Below, piece by piece: positions 26,075 to 37,206 of a DNA stretch of 64,000 nucleotides. The position numbers were made by a program, and so were the translations under genes. The DNA comes from Mytilus galloprovincialis. Taxonomy: Eukaryota > Mollusca > Bivalvia > Mytilida > Mytilidae. Under the pieces are notes generated by a model. That model saw only the letters and a list, made by a program, of their open reading frames with translations. It made no database searches and was not told the origin of the DNA. The first letter of the stretch is position 1. Every line of letters begins with the position of its first letter. The stretch spans positions 51,832,805 to 51,896,804 of the forward strand of contig NC_134847.1 in the NCBI RefSeq assembly GCF_965363235.1. Direction: 5' to 3'.

Positions 26075-26120
26075 TTAGAAAATGTCCATACCTTGGTCAA
26101 ACTTTTCCATTGCATTCATT
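26075..26120 (-). pseudogene. Isolated myticin last coding exon in the palindrome spacer
   Basis: On the minus strand a TTTTTTTTCAG acceptor precedes a 46-nt exon reading A, then MNAMEKFDQGMDIF and TAA. This is the size, phase and sequence pattern of the myticin acidic tail, and it is fully open. No mature-peptide or signal exon was found on its 5' side (26.12-26.52 kb holds AT-rich sequence and a CACCAT array). It is a sister of the relic at 443-488 and shares the FDQGMDI variant, pointing to a lost myticin lineage distinct from A, B and C. Confidence 0.7.
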
Positions 26121-26327
26121 CTGAAAAAAAAGTCAATGTTTTTCTAATATATGACCTCCTATTCAATTTTTTTTTTCGTATTCTTATCTATAATATATAT
26201 TTAGTCTACCGGGTATAGTAATTTGCTACTCTGGAAAAATATTAATTAAGATTATTATTATTGTTTATGTTTACAATCCGAAAAATTAAAATAAAAAGAA
26301 CTTCGATTTCCACCAATGAAATGTTGT

Positions 26328-26476
26328 ACACCATTCATTCACACCATTCCCGATTGCATGTTACACGATCACACCATTCCTCATTCACCATTACACCATT
26401 CCCCTTACACCATACACCATAGCACCATACACCTTACACCATTGCACCATACACCTTACACCATTACACCATACAC
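26328..26476. repeat. CACCAT low-complexity array
   Basis: Irregular tandem copies of ACACCAT(T/A) variants such as CACCATACACCTTACACCAT. It lies in the spacer between the arms of inverted repeat 2, next to the inner boundary. The open frame through it is low complexity and not a gene. Confidence 0.85.
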
Positions 26477-26524
26477 GTTTTTTTTTTGGGAAGTTTACAC
26501 CATCCAAGGGCTGTACCAACTGTC

Positions 26525-29500
26525 ATTTCCTGACTTGGTTCAGGAATTTTCTAATGTAGAAAATGGTTGATTATACCAGAAAACCCCATCACAAACCTAT
26601 ATTTATGCATATTCTTGCAGATAAAAGAAAAAAAAAAACAATCACTATCCACGATACAGGATACAGGATATTTGCTATAATACGCTTTCCGATATTACAG
26701 AAATTGAATTAAAACGAACATATGCGTCAAAAATCAATTAAACAACAACGATGAACATGAAAAATAATGAAAAGGAGAAACAACAACAGTTACTGTGAAT
26801 GCAGCATGTGATTCAATAATCAGAGTGCACAACGCATGTGCATGGAGTAACCTTGACCAGAAACAAAGAGGAAGCAAGATTAAATGTGCCTGTCGCAAGT
26901 CAGAAGCCTATAGGTCAGCTGTTTGTAATTGTTTATGTCTAATGTGTTCGAAAATTGTTTTGCTATATATAAACCGTTGATTTTTCTAAATTGAATGTGT
27001 AATATTTTTCTTGTCGGGGCTTTTTATAGACGAATATACGACATGGGTTGATTCTTAATCGTTGAAGACTATTCTGATACCTATAACTGATATTGGTATC
27101 TCGGGATGATACGGCATGTGATACGGATTTTGCTATGTATTATTCTCTATGAATTTAAACATAATTCTGATAATCAGTTAAAGTTTTCTGAAGTTGCAAT
27201 AAACCGTTGATTTTTCTAAATTTAATGTGTAATATATTTCTTGTCTGGGCTTTTTATAGACAAATATACGACATGGGTTATTTCTTCATCGTTGAAGACT
27301 GTTCTGATACCTATAACTGATATTGGTATCTCGGGATGATACGGCTTGTGATACGGATTTCGCCATGTATAATTATTCTCTATGAAATTAAACATAATTA
27401 TGATAATCAGTTAAAGTTTTCTGAAGTTGCAATATATTGTCAATAAGTTTTCATGGGGAGATAATCTAATATTTTTGAATATGAACAAGTCTAGAAACAA
27501 ATTTGTGTTGTTTGATGGGTACATTTTTATAGTGACTTATCTATCAACAGATGCCAGTAAAAACTAAAACTTTGTGGACGAAAGCGACCCTGAACAATTA
27601 AATGCACATGAACACTGTACAGTAAATTTGCAAAAACTTCATAATGAAGAAAAAATGAATTAAAGTAAAATATATGAGTAACAGAAGATGTAAAATTATT
27701 TTTATATGAATTCCAATGTTGTATGGTATACAATGTATTTGAACATTGGAGAAGAGCAATTCTATTCTTTTGATGTAGGGGTGAGTAGCATGCTTTAAGT
27801 ATACTGCATGGAATTATATCATTTGGGAAATAATATATTACAGTTATAAACATCAATGTTTATACTTTAAAATTCAAATATGTATAATGGACTTTACTTG
27901 GTTTCTTCCTGGGGCCTTATATTGAGTTGCATGTCATCGCTATCATGTAAGTGTGGACTAAAATGTATATACATATTTTCTATACATAACTTCTGTTGTT
28001 CCTCTTACACATGTAGTTGATGTGTTTCCTAGGTTTTAGATTGTGACCCTTAATCGATTGATGGCTATTGAACAAATTTATAATACTGATGCCTCTATTC
28101 ATAGCAATATTACATTTATATTTTTCATTTGATTCTGTGCAAATGAAGCATACCCACTTATATAATAACAATAACAAATAACAAAAGCTACAGTATAATG
28201 TAGATGATCATATGGAAATATTGTATGTGAATTCACATTACTATAAGACGTGTCACGGTACTGATCTATCCCAAATTCACGTATTTGGTTTTGATGTTAT
28301 ATTTGTTATTCTCATAGGATTTTGTCTAATGCTTAGTCCGTTTCTGTGTGTGTTACATTTTAATGTTGTGTCGTTGTTCTCCTCTTATATTTAATGCGTT
28401 TACCTCAGTTTTAGTTTGTTACCCCGATTTCGTTTTTTGTCCATGGATTTATGAGTTTTGAACAGCGGTATACTACTGTTGCCTTTATATATTACTAACA
28501 ATATGGATGTATACAAAGAAACAAAATGAGTGACATAATGTGTACATGTACACATGTGTGAGATATGAATTCTTATAATTCCTTCAAATGAATTGTTCAA
28601 AGCAACACTTGGCCTATGATGTACAGGTGTCATATTTTAGTCATTAGGATACAAATTTTATCGTGTTTTTAATAATTGTCTTGATAAATATTTTAGATAA
28701 ATAAGAACTATAGAATTTCATTGTAGAAAATTCAAGCACATGTGCCTGTCCTATGTCAGGAGTCTGGTATTCAGTTGTTGCCATTGGTTGCTGCTTACCA
28801 TATCAGTTTTTATTTAATAAGTTTGTCATAATTTCAAGCTCTTCATGTTTTCTAGTTTGAATTGTTTTATATTTAGTATTTTTTTGCCATTTAATACAGA
28901 TATAAGAAGAAGTGATATGAATGCCAATGAGACAACTCTCTATCCAAGTCACAATTTGTAAAACGTAAACTATCATAGGACAAAAGTACGACCTTCAACA
29001 CTGAGACATGAAACACTGAATAGCAAACTGTAAAGAGCACCAAAATGACTAGTGTAAAACCATTTAAACAGGAAGATCAACAGTTCAATCTACACAAAAA
29101 CGAAAATCGAGAAACTCTTATGAACCACAAACAATAACCACCGAACTACAGGTTCCGTACTCAGGACAGGCACAAATCACATATAATTACATTTAATATT
29201 GCCTTTTATTATTATTGGTGTTATTTTGTAAACTTTTTAGGCATTTATTTATACATATATACAGTATTGATTTTGTTCATTGTTGAAGACTGTATGGTCA
29301 CTTTTAGTTCCATGCATCTAAGTCATTATGACTAGATAGTTGTCTCAATGTAATTGACAGATATACCACATCTTTTTTATGTTTATAATAGTACTTTTTA
29401 AAAATGCATATAAAAGTAACTTTTTACTATGTATTTTTTACTATTCGTTGGATCTCAATTTTTCTGGTGTGTACAGTTGAACCAAAAAATTATATATTCA

Positions 29501-32023
29501 ACTAATTACTTATTCCTATTGTGTTGTAGGCATACTATACCAAAACCACGAAAAGGCAATTTTTCCTCGTTCCACGGAAATTGGCACCCACGAAAATAGA
29601 TGAATCCTGTTAATACCTTAGATTTGACCTATTCTGATTCATTATTAAAGAAAAAAATATTTCAATTTGCGAGAAGGAAAAGAAATTCCGTTTAAAAGTA
29701 TTTGCATTATGTTCTTTAAAACAAAACAATAGCATGACAAAAAACAAATGAGTTAATGCATGCATGGTTCAAATAAATTTTTAGAATGAAAAGAAAATCA
29801 TAACTATTCCCTTAAGTTCAATGGTCTGTTATTTTGTTGTGTTTTATAAATCATGATGTTTGATTGATTGATCGTTGTTTACTTCAGGTGTAGTGCCAAA
29901 TCTTTCATAAATCGTTGATTAGTTGATTGATGTTCAGTGGCAAATATTAGATGCATGGTCAGGACGAGAATAAATTTTAACAACGAAACCAAGGAATTAT
30001 GGATTATGTGAGCACACGGTTGAAGGGCTAAATAGTAATGTTTGGAAAGCAAACCATATTTAATAGTTTTAGGTTATGTGAAATACTTAAACTTTATTAA
30101 TGAATCAACATGAAATTGAATCTGCAGGGAAATAGAATCATTTACATAGATAAAAAATACCAACACAGCTTGTTTTGACCTATGATTGAAGACGAATAAT
30201 GGATAAACTTTTACTTTTAATCAATTGATCACAGAACTGTGAATATGGGTGGATAGACTGAATATTGAGGGTGTTTTACAAAACCGCAACACAGAAAACT
30301 AAGGACCGAGCAATATGAGTTTCACCACACTTGGGGTGATCTCAAGTGTTCAGGCATGGTACGCTTATCATGCTCTACATGGGACACCCGTCATGTTACC
30401 CCTATAACATACGCTTATAACTAATATAAAGTGACATCACGCAACTGCGGATTGATTCGAGTGTCATTGATGAGTCTTTTGTAGATGAAACGCGCTTCTG
30501 GCGTAAATATGAAATTTGAATCCTGGTATCTATTGTGAGTTCATTGGTAATTTACTCTTATATATCTCTAATACATAACCATATTCTGGACCATTGGTCA
30601 TATACTTTTTTTTTACCCTGACCGAATGTAAAATGTCAAATGTGTCTTTCATTGGATCAATGATTTGTATAGTATAGTTGTTGCCATACAAAATTTGTTC
30701 ACTTAAATTAATAGTGGATATCATAATGAATACTTAATTTTATTGGTATTGATCACTTTGGTCGTTTTGACTGGGTTGAAAACACCGGTAAAACTTCTGC
30801 TGAATATTAGTTATTAAGACATTCAACTATAATAAAAGAGGGACGAAAGATACCAGAGGGACAGTCAAACTCATAAATCGAAAATAAGCTGACAACGCCA
30901 TAGCTAAAAATGAAAAAGACAAACAGACAAACAATAGTACACATGACACAACATATAAAACTAAAGAATAAGCAACAACAAAATAACTGTGATTCTCGGT
31001 GGGTAAACTGAATATTGAGGGTGTTTTACAAAATCGCAATATCAAAAACTAAAGTAATAAGCTTCTCAAGCTATTTCATTTGGACATCACGACATCGACA
31101 AAGAAACAAAATAGTCAGAATTGCAAAAAAAAATCTTTTTACATAACAAGTGAGGGAAAAACTAATTTTGTGTATTGTAAAACAAACTTCTACTGACGAA
31201 TATAAATAATAAAGCACTACAAAGCATTATTAAATGTTTAAATTTTACTTCAAGCTGAAAACATCGAAAGCGTATGACAGAAGATTTAATAAATTTTCAA
31301 GTTTATAACAGACTTTGCACAAAGTGTTCACAATCAAGGAAAGAAGTATAGCTGATTTTCTAAGTTAGCGCTTGATCAAATATCTGTCTAAAACATTTCC
31401 ATTTCTTGGTCCAAATTTTCCACCTCATTCATCCTGAAACAAAGTAGATGTTTTCTTATATGTGGTGTTATTTTCACAAATTCAATTAAAACGTTTCATA
31501 TAACAGGGTTTTTTTTCTGACTACTCTCGTGCAATTGACCAGTGATCGATTTATGTAAAAAAATGTTTTTGAATGTAAATAATTGAGAGACACACTAGAA
31601 GATATCTTATCTACCTCCCAACACATTAACCGATCTAAGAAAAAAACATCCCTTCTTTCTCTTGCAGGAGTAGTTCAGGTGTTTATTTTTTTTTCAATGA
31701 CTGCATAATACGATTCAGACGATAACGACATATTGAATTAAGATGAAATATTTTATTTAAAAAAAAAATCAAATTATCTGTTTCAAAAATTGGTAAACAC
31801 CTTAATTACAATATATGTTGGCATGAAGGAAACTGTTTTTTCAAATTTTTAAATGTTTATATTGTGTAACGAAATCTAGTATTGAGTACTTACACTGGAG
31901 AGTTGTCCATCTCTTTGTTCTGCTCGTTCACATTCCTAGCGCTTCCAGAAAGTGCCAATGGAGACTCAGCTCTGCGACAATGAAGGCAGTAGCAAATTTT
32001 GCCGGGATGAAGTTTGTAACATC
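26525..32023. repeat. Inverted repeat 2, right arm
   Basis: Reverse counterpart of 20308-25787. The spacer between the arms is about 740 bases (25788-26524). The arm ends inside exon 2 of the third myticin gene. Content is dispersed repeats plus the 230-base tandem pair at 26971-27432. The 28237-28491 segment (ACATTTTAATGTTGTGTCGT, then the AGTAGTATACCGCTG repeat in reverse) is present on both arms here but only once in inverted repeat 1. Confidence 0.85.
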
Positions 32024-32636
32024 CATATAATGAGCAACCACCTAACCCACAGAACTTACTACAGTAGTATGATGTACAAGGAATTGATTGGGCTTCCTGA
32101 ACTGAATAAGTAGAAAAATAAAATGAATAAAATTGCTTAAGTTTCGACACAAATAACGATGCCTGTCTTAGAGAGAGGCTAGATATACCACAGGGACATT
32201 TATTATCTTAAGTTGAAAATAAACTGACAACGCCATGGTAAAAAAAGGAGAAAAAAACCAAACAACAGTATACAAAGCATAGCATAGAAAACTACGAACT
32301 GAACAACACGTATAAAGAAAAAATATTTGTTTGAATATTTGAATGATTTAATTTTAATAACAAAACATATTTCAATTGTAAACATTAACAAGTTTCTTAC
32401 TTAAAACAGTTATTATAATAAATGAAAAATTATTACAATAAAGTAGTATAATTTAACATAATATACAAATATGGGATTCGCAATCAAATTTTGGGAAAGT
32501 CGGTCTACCGTATTTTTATCTTAAAAAATGTTGGATCTATACTTCTAAAATACGTACACACAGATATATTTCAATAAAGATATTTACCTCCAACAATGAC
32601 TACCACTACAACAGCTAACAAGATCGTTGCCTTCAT
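31388..32636 (-). CDS. MytC: Myticin C antimicrobial peptide precursor (copy 3)
   Basis: Predicted 100-residue precursor with coding exons 32588-32636, 31894-32101 and 31388-31433. The signal is MKATILLAVVVVVIVG. The mature region begins QSIPCTSYYCSKFCGLGGC and continues through CYKLHPGKICYCLHC, with eight cysteines at the standard myticin spacing. The extension AESPLALSGSARNVNEQNKE and tail MNEVENLDQEMEMF follow. Of the three C-type genes it is closest to the published myticin C as I remember it. Splice sites are canonical, with a TTATTCAG acceptor before exon 2. Its intron 1 lacks the repeat insertion of copies 1 and 2, and its upstream flank is uninterrupted, so it represents the ancestral unit. 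A candidate ATTAAA polyadenylation signal lies near 31282. Confidence 0.96.
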
Positions 32637-33049
32637 GTTGAATGCTTTGAGTTTTGAGGAATACTTAATTAGAAACCTTAAAAAAAAAAAGAAACATGAA
32701 ATGTTTCATGTAATGTAGTCTTAACGAAAAACGTCGTAGGTTAAAGATTGTAAAAGTTTTCGATCTCAAAACAACGTGAGTATTTCTAAATAGAATGAAA
32801 GAATTTTAGGTAGCAAAATTATATGAAGCAAATTGTATTGAAATAAAACGTTTAATAGTATGATACTTTCTTTATGTTGTCGTACTGATTTTATCTTTTT
32901 CTGGGTTTTGAATAATTATATTTTTGCAGTTCTCGTCAATTTATTGAAACAATTTTAGAATGAAACGATTTAAAGAGTTGAAAACAGTTTCGCAAATGCC
33001 AAAACAAATAAAGAATTTGAAGAGTGAAGTAATCAAAATACTGACCTAC

Positions 33050-33148
33050 CTTTTTTACAATCTTGTAGAAGTTAAAGACATGTATATTAATATAATGTAT
33101 ATATATATATATATATAATCTTAACAGGAAACACGGAAATTGTGGTTG
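33050..33148 (-). promoter_or_regulatory. Myticin C copy 3 promoter and non-coding first exon
   Basis: RUNX-like ACCACA (33141-33146, minus strand), TTTCCTG, a TATATA run (about 33097-33116), then a short exon ending at 33050 with a GTAGGT donor. Compared with copies 1 and 2 the AGAACA block is changed (TTAAGATTA). The overall order is kept. Confidence 0.68.
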
Positions 33149-33359
33149 CTCTCTGCATTAGATTTAAAAGCGTAGTATTTGGTCAATGTCAAACTGTCAA
33201 TGTCATTGCCAAAATGTTTTTGCGTAATAGTCGACTTTTTATATTTTTTTAAAAGCTAATAAAGATCATCTACATCATCTAATTAAATTATGGTGGTATT
33301 CGATTTATGGCTTACTTTTGTCGAAACATCAAATTAAAATTTTCTTTAATTTGAACTTT

Positions 33360-34452
33360 ACGACACCTTATCAAAATTTAGACATTATTTTTTCTGACGT
33401 TCAACCATTTAAAACCATTTTTGTTTGTAGCGAACGAGCCATTTACCTGCCCCAGTAGTGAAATATTTCATGATACTCCTGTTTAAATATTTTGAAGACT
33501 CATATCTCGTGATAAGGTAACACGCTATAGAAGTATGGTCAAGGTCTCTTAATCTCATACATAAACAACATCTATTCGTGAAACTCCTCAACAGTGATAA
33601 TTTTTACTAAATCTAAAAGCATGGAATAAAAAAATACGAATTTTGGTCATTGCTATATAAATCACATTTATTTACATTAATTTACAAGACCAACAGAAGA
33701 CACTCATATAAAAACTTAATTAATGCAATAATAGTTAACCAATTACATAAATTTATTAAAACGATACAAATAAAAACTAAAACTTAGAGAATTGCATGAA
33801 TCGGGAAAAAGACATAATCGGTAAAATAACAGATCAGAAGAATCTTATACCGTGAAAAACATATCGCTAGGAAGTTCAGAAATAAATGTATCGTTTAGGT
33901 TTACTTATTGTAGTTTTTTGTGAAGTGTGCACACCCCTGCGTAAAAAATTCAATAAAGTGTGAACATTCACGCGAGAATCGCGTAATGTATTTATTAGCT
34001 TCGGATAGGTACTTTTATAAAAAAAAATGGGACGTTACAGAGATCTAAACGTATCAAGTGCTTCATAGATTTTAAATTGAAGTTGTTACTCCGATAGTCT
34101 GTATAAATATAGAAGATAACGATATGAAGCAGACATTCTATTTTCTGGAATTTCATTTATCTCTAGTTGATGCACGCACTTAAATTTGGGAATTAAGTGA
34201 TAAGAAATCATCAATATATCTGAAATTTAAAAATTTTTAAACGAGGTTTTTATGTTTGTCTTGCAGTATGTTCTCCGTGAATTCAGCTTTGTAGGGTACA
34301 CAAAACTTTGAGAAGAAGGGGCAAACAACGCACGGGGAACAGTAAGGGTTAGTTTAGGAAAAAAGCAAGTGTAGATTTTTTTTGTTAAATTAATGTACTT
34401 TTGAAATGTATATATTTTTGAATTTGTTCTACAACGAAAATGATAGGATTTG
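33360..34452. repeat. Upstream flank of unit 3, ancestral arrangement
   Basis: Homologous to 7.15-8.77 kb and in part to 19.44-20.31 kb. It lacks the roughly 430-base stretch that carries the CGCGAA MITE-like element. After AGGATTTGA (34444-34452) it continues into unique sequence, where units 1 and 2 jump into the truncated pseudogene. No gene was seen; frames are short and unconserved. Confidence 0.65.
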
Positions 34453-36130
34453 AAATGGATAGTTTCGTAGATAAAAAAGTAATAAGCAACTAAAAAATTT
34501 TTAAACAATTTTCCCTTGTAAGTTCATTGTCTTTTCTAAGTATGTTTTGCAGATTAAAGCTGTAAAAGACCGACTTTAACAGGAAAAAACAACAATAAGC
34601 ATTTCCTACAGAATTAATAGAGATGTCCGACCAAAAATGTTTTACTCTGAATACGTGATCTGCATCGTTTTCCTTTTAAAACAACGCAACAACTTCGGAT
34701 GTGTAAAAATACAAGTACAAGTTCTCGATAAAACGTAAAAAGTTTTAAATGCTGATTTTAATTTTTATTTCAATAACAAATGTCGACACAACCTTGTACT
34801 TTCTGATGCATTGCCAGGGAAATCATCATCTGTTTTGCATCCGTAACATGTTATACATGTAATACAATTTAAAATTGTAATTTTAAAAGTCTAGTGAAAT
34901 AAAGTATCATAATAATTAAACTCTAACGTTGAAAACTGCCAACATACAAGAATTAAGGAAAGACTCTCTTGTTTCCACTTAAAACTTAGAATCTTCCCTT
35001 TTAAGTTCGATAACCTGCTAGGTGACAAATATCAAAATATGTTTCCTGCTAAAAGTGGTCTGTCAAACATCATAAAACAATCAACAAGTCAATTTTCATG
35101 AATACAATCATTGTAAATCGTATTTAAGTGTAAAATTGTAGCAATATGAAATCAGAATATTGCAGTAAAGAAAAATACATACAAATTTGTTAATATGTAT
35201 ATAGAACTATGAAATGCTCTTACGGGGTGCTTTTTTTACAATGCTTTATGAATATATGTGTTATAAAAAAGATAGATGCCAAGGAGACATGCAAAGTCAT
35301 TAGTCGAGGAATACATGACACCGCCAAGGCAAAACGACGAAATGACAAACAATTGCATGTACGTATCTCATGTTTGGTCGGCGGTTTTACATTCAAATTA
35401 TTTGAAATCAAAATGTTCCCACTTAATAAAAACAAAGTGTGCAAAACAATGTATGCTTTATCTTACAAATTTCTATAATATATGCAATACATTTTCGCGA
35501 AAGTATGAAATTGTGGTAGTTTAACAGATGAGACTACATTTTTTGGTTTCTTAAGATTAATGACCTCGTTAATTCGTTAAAAGTATTTTGGCAATTTCAT
35601 CTCGTTAATTCCACGTCAAATGCTCTTCTAGTTATATGTAAATGTAACACTATGATATTAATTTTTAGATACCTAGAAAGCTGCATCGAAATCTGATTTA
35701 GATTTTTTAAAATAGCAACAAATTTCTTCTGGACCATCTTTAACCTAATTCTTTTTCGTTTTAAAAAAAAACTCTTTGAATACCAAGATGTGCAAATATC
35801 TCATTTGTTAAATGGTCGATTGCAATGTCGAATTTGAAGAAATGTGTAACTTTGTTACGTAGATCCAGAAAAGCATTCCAGGCGCAAATACTTTTAAAAG
35901 ATGTTAACTTTCATTTGCAAACTAGATAACGTTTTTTAAATTTCATTTAAGGAAAAACTCTAACACGGACGATTATGAAGTATTGTTATGCCGATGATTA
36001 GCATTGTACTTCCGCACAAACTAATGGGAAAACAAATCGGTTGATTTTTTCCTTCTGTCACCAAAATTAAATTACGCAAAAGGATTTGATAAAAAAAATG
36101 TGCATCTAGAAATGAAAAAGCTACGCAATT
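34453..36130. other. Intergenic region between myticin C and myticin B
   Basis: No repeats of the left-hand type and no recognisable gene. Overlapping open frames at 35.2-35.5 kb on both strands lack splice logic or any familiar motif. The part from about 35.4 kb onward is related to 43.49-44.36 kb upstream of myticin A (shared CACAAATTTCTATAAT, CCGCACAAAC, CTGTCACAAAA and ACTACGCAA-like blocks), which supports a tandem duplication of the A/B genes with their upstream sequence. Confidence 0.5.
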
Positions 36131-36148
36131 CACAATTGATGCTTGGTT

Positions 36149-36234
36149 TAACCACACTGTCTGTCTTTCCTGTCTAGAACATATATATATACTATTCGAC
36201 TTTACATTTTTGCGTTTTCACGAATGCAAGAAAG
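36149..36234 (+). promoter_or_regulatory. Myticin B promoter and non-coding first exon
   Basis: AACCACA (RUNX-like, ACCACA at 36151-36156), CTTTCCTGTCTAGAACA and a TATATATA run to 36190 are followed by a short exon ending GCAAGAAAG at 36234 with a GTAAGT donor. The downstream acceptor is CCAATTTAG at 37161-37170, so 36 bases of 5' leader precede the ATG in the next exon. The transcription start is inferred. Confidence 0.75.
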
Positions 36235-37206
36235 GTAAGTTAAACTACTAATTATAACATTCTTAAACCAGATTTCAATAGTGATAGAATTATCATAAAG
36301 GGGATCTTACTGAAAAAGGGGATTTTCTGACAAAAAACAGTGAATGTTCTTATTCATTCAAGAAAGTGTTGGGAGGCGGGATTGGAACTGTGTCTAAATG
36401 ATGAAAATCGTTGTATATATATATATATATATATATATTTAAGTATACTATTGAATTTGTCTTGTTTATTGATTACTTTGAAATTTTTATCTTTTTATTC
36501 AAAATATGTCTTTTTGTCAATATTATACTAGTACTGAAGTAAATCGAAAATATCTATATCAGGCACCGTTAGCTTTTTGTAGCTACCAATAATTATTCCG
36601 AATAAGTCACACGTCACCATAGTGAAAGGAATATCAATATATTAAAAATAAACATACAGTGAAATTCGTTTACTTTCTTTGTTTTTCTAGTGATTGAGAT
36701 TGAAACACAATGTTTTGACATTTTTACCTATTATGTCTGTTTGTTTTGTTCACGCATCGTTGTCAATATTATGAAATTTGATGCGACTGTCATACAAGTG
36801 AGACGATTAGCTAGCTATAAAACCAGGTTCAATTCACCATTTTCTACATAAGAACATTCCTGTACCAAGTCAGGAAGTCAGGCAGTTGTTATTCATTCGT
36901 TTGATGTGTTTGGGCTTTTGATTAAGCTATTTGATGAGGGACTTTTCGGTTTGAATTTTCCTCGGAGTTCAGTATTTTTGTGATTTTACTTTTTAATTTA
37001 GTTAAATACATTCATTCGTTAACTCAGTTTAGAAAACAATATTTATATCTATTATTTTTTTATTATTCAAATACATCGTTAATATTTGCAAATATGTTAC
37101 CCTTTATAGCTTTCACCCCACAATTTCTTTTATTATCATTATGTTTTTATATATTTGGTATCCAATTTAGGTAATTTTTTAAACTTCGAAAACCAAAGCA
37201 TTCAAC

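Noticed and set aside
26316-26570. Histidine/threonine/proline-rich open frame
   Set aside because: Translation of the CACCAT low-complexity array.
35209-35524. Overlapping open frames on both strands upstream of myticin B
   Set aside because: No start context, splice signals or domain. The related region upstream of myticin A does not keep the frames.
36410-36440. TATATA run as a second promoter for myticin B
   Set aside because: It lies inside the 5' intron, lacks the conserved upstream module, and is a plain AT dinucleotide run.
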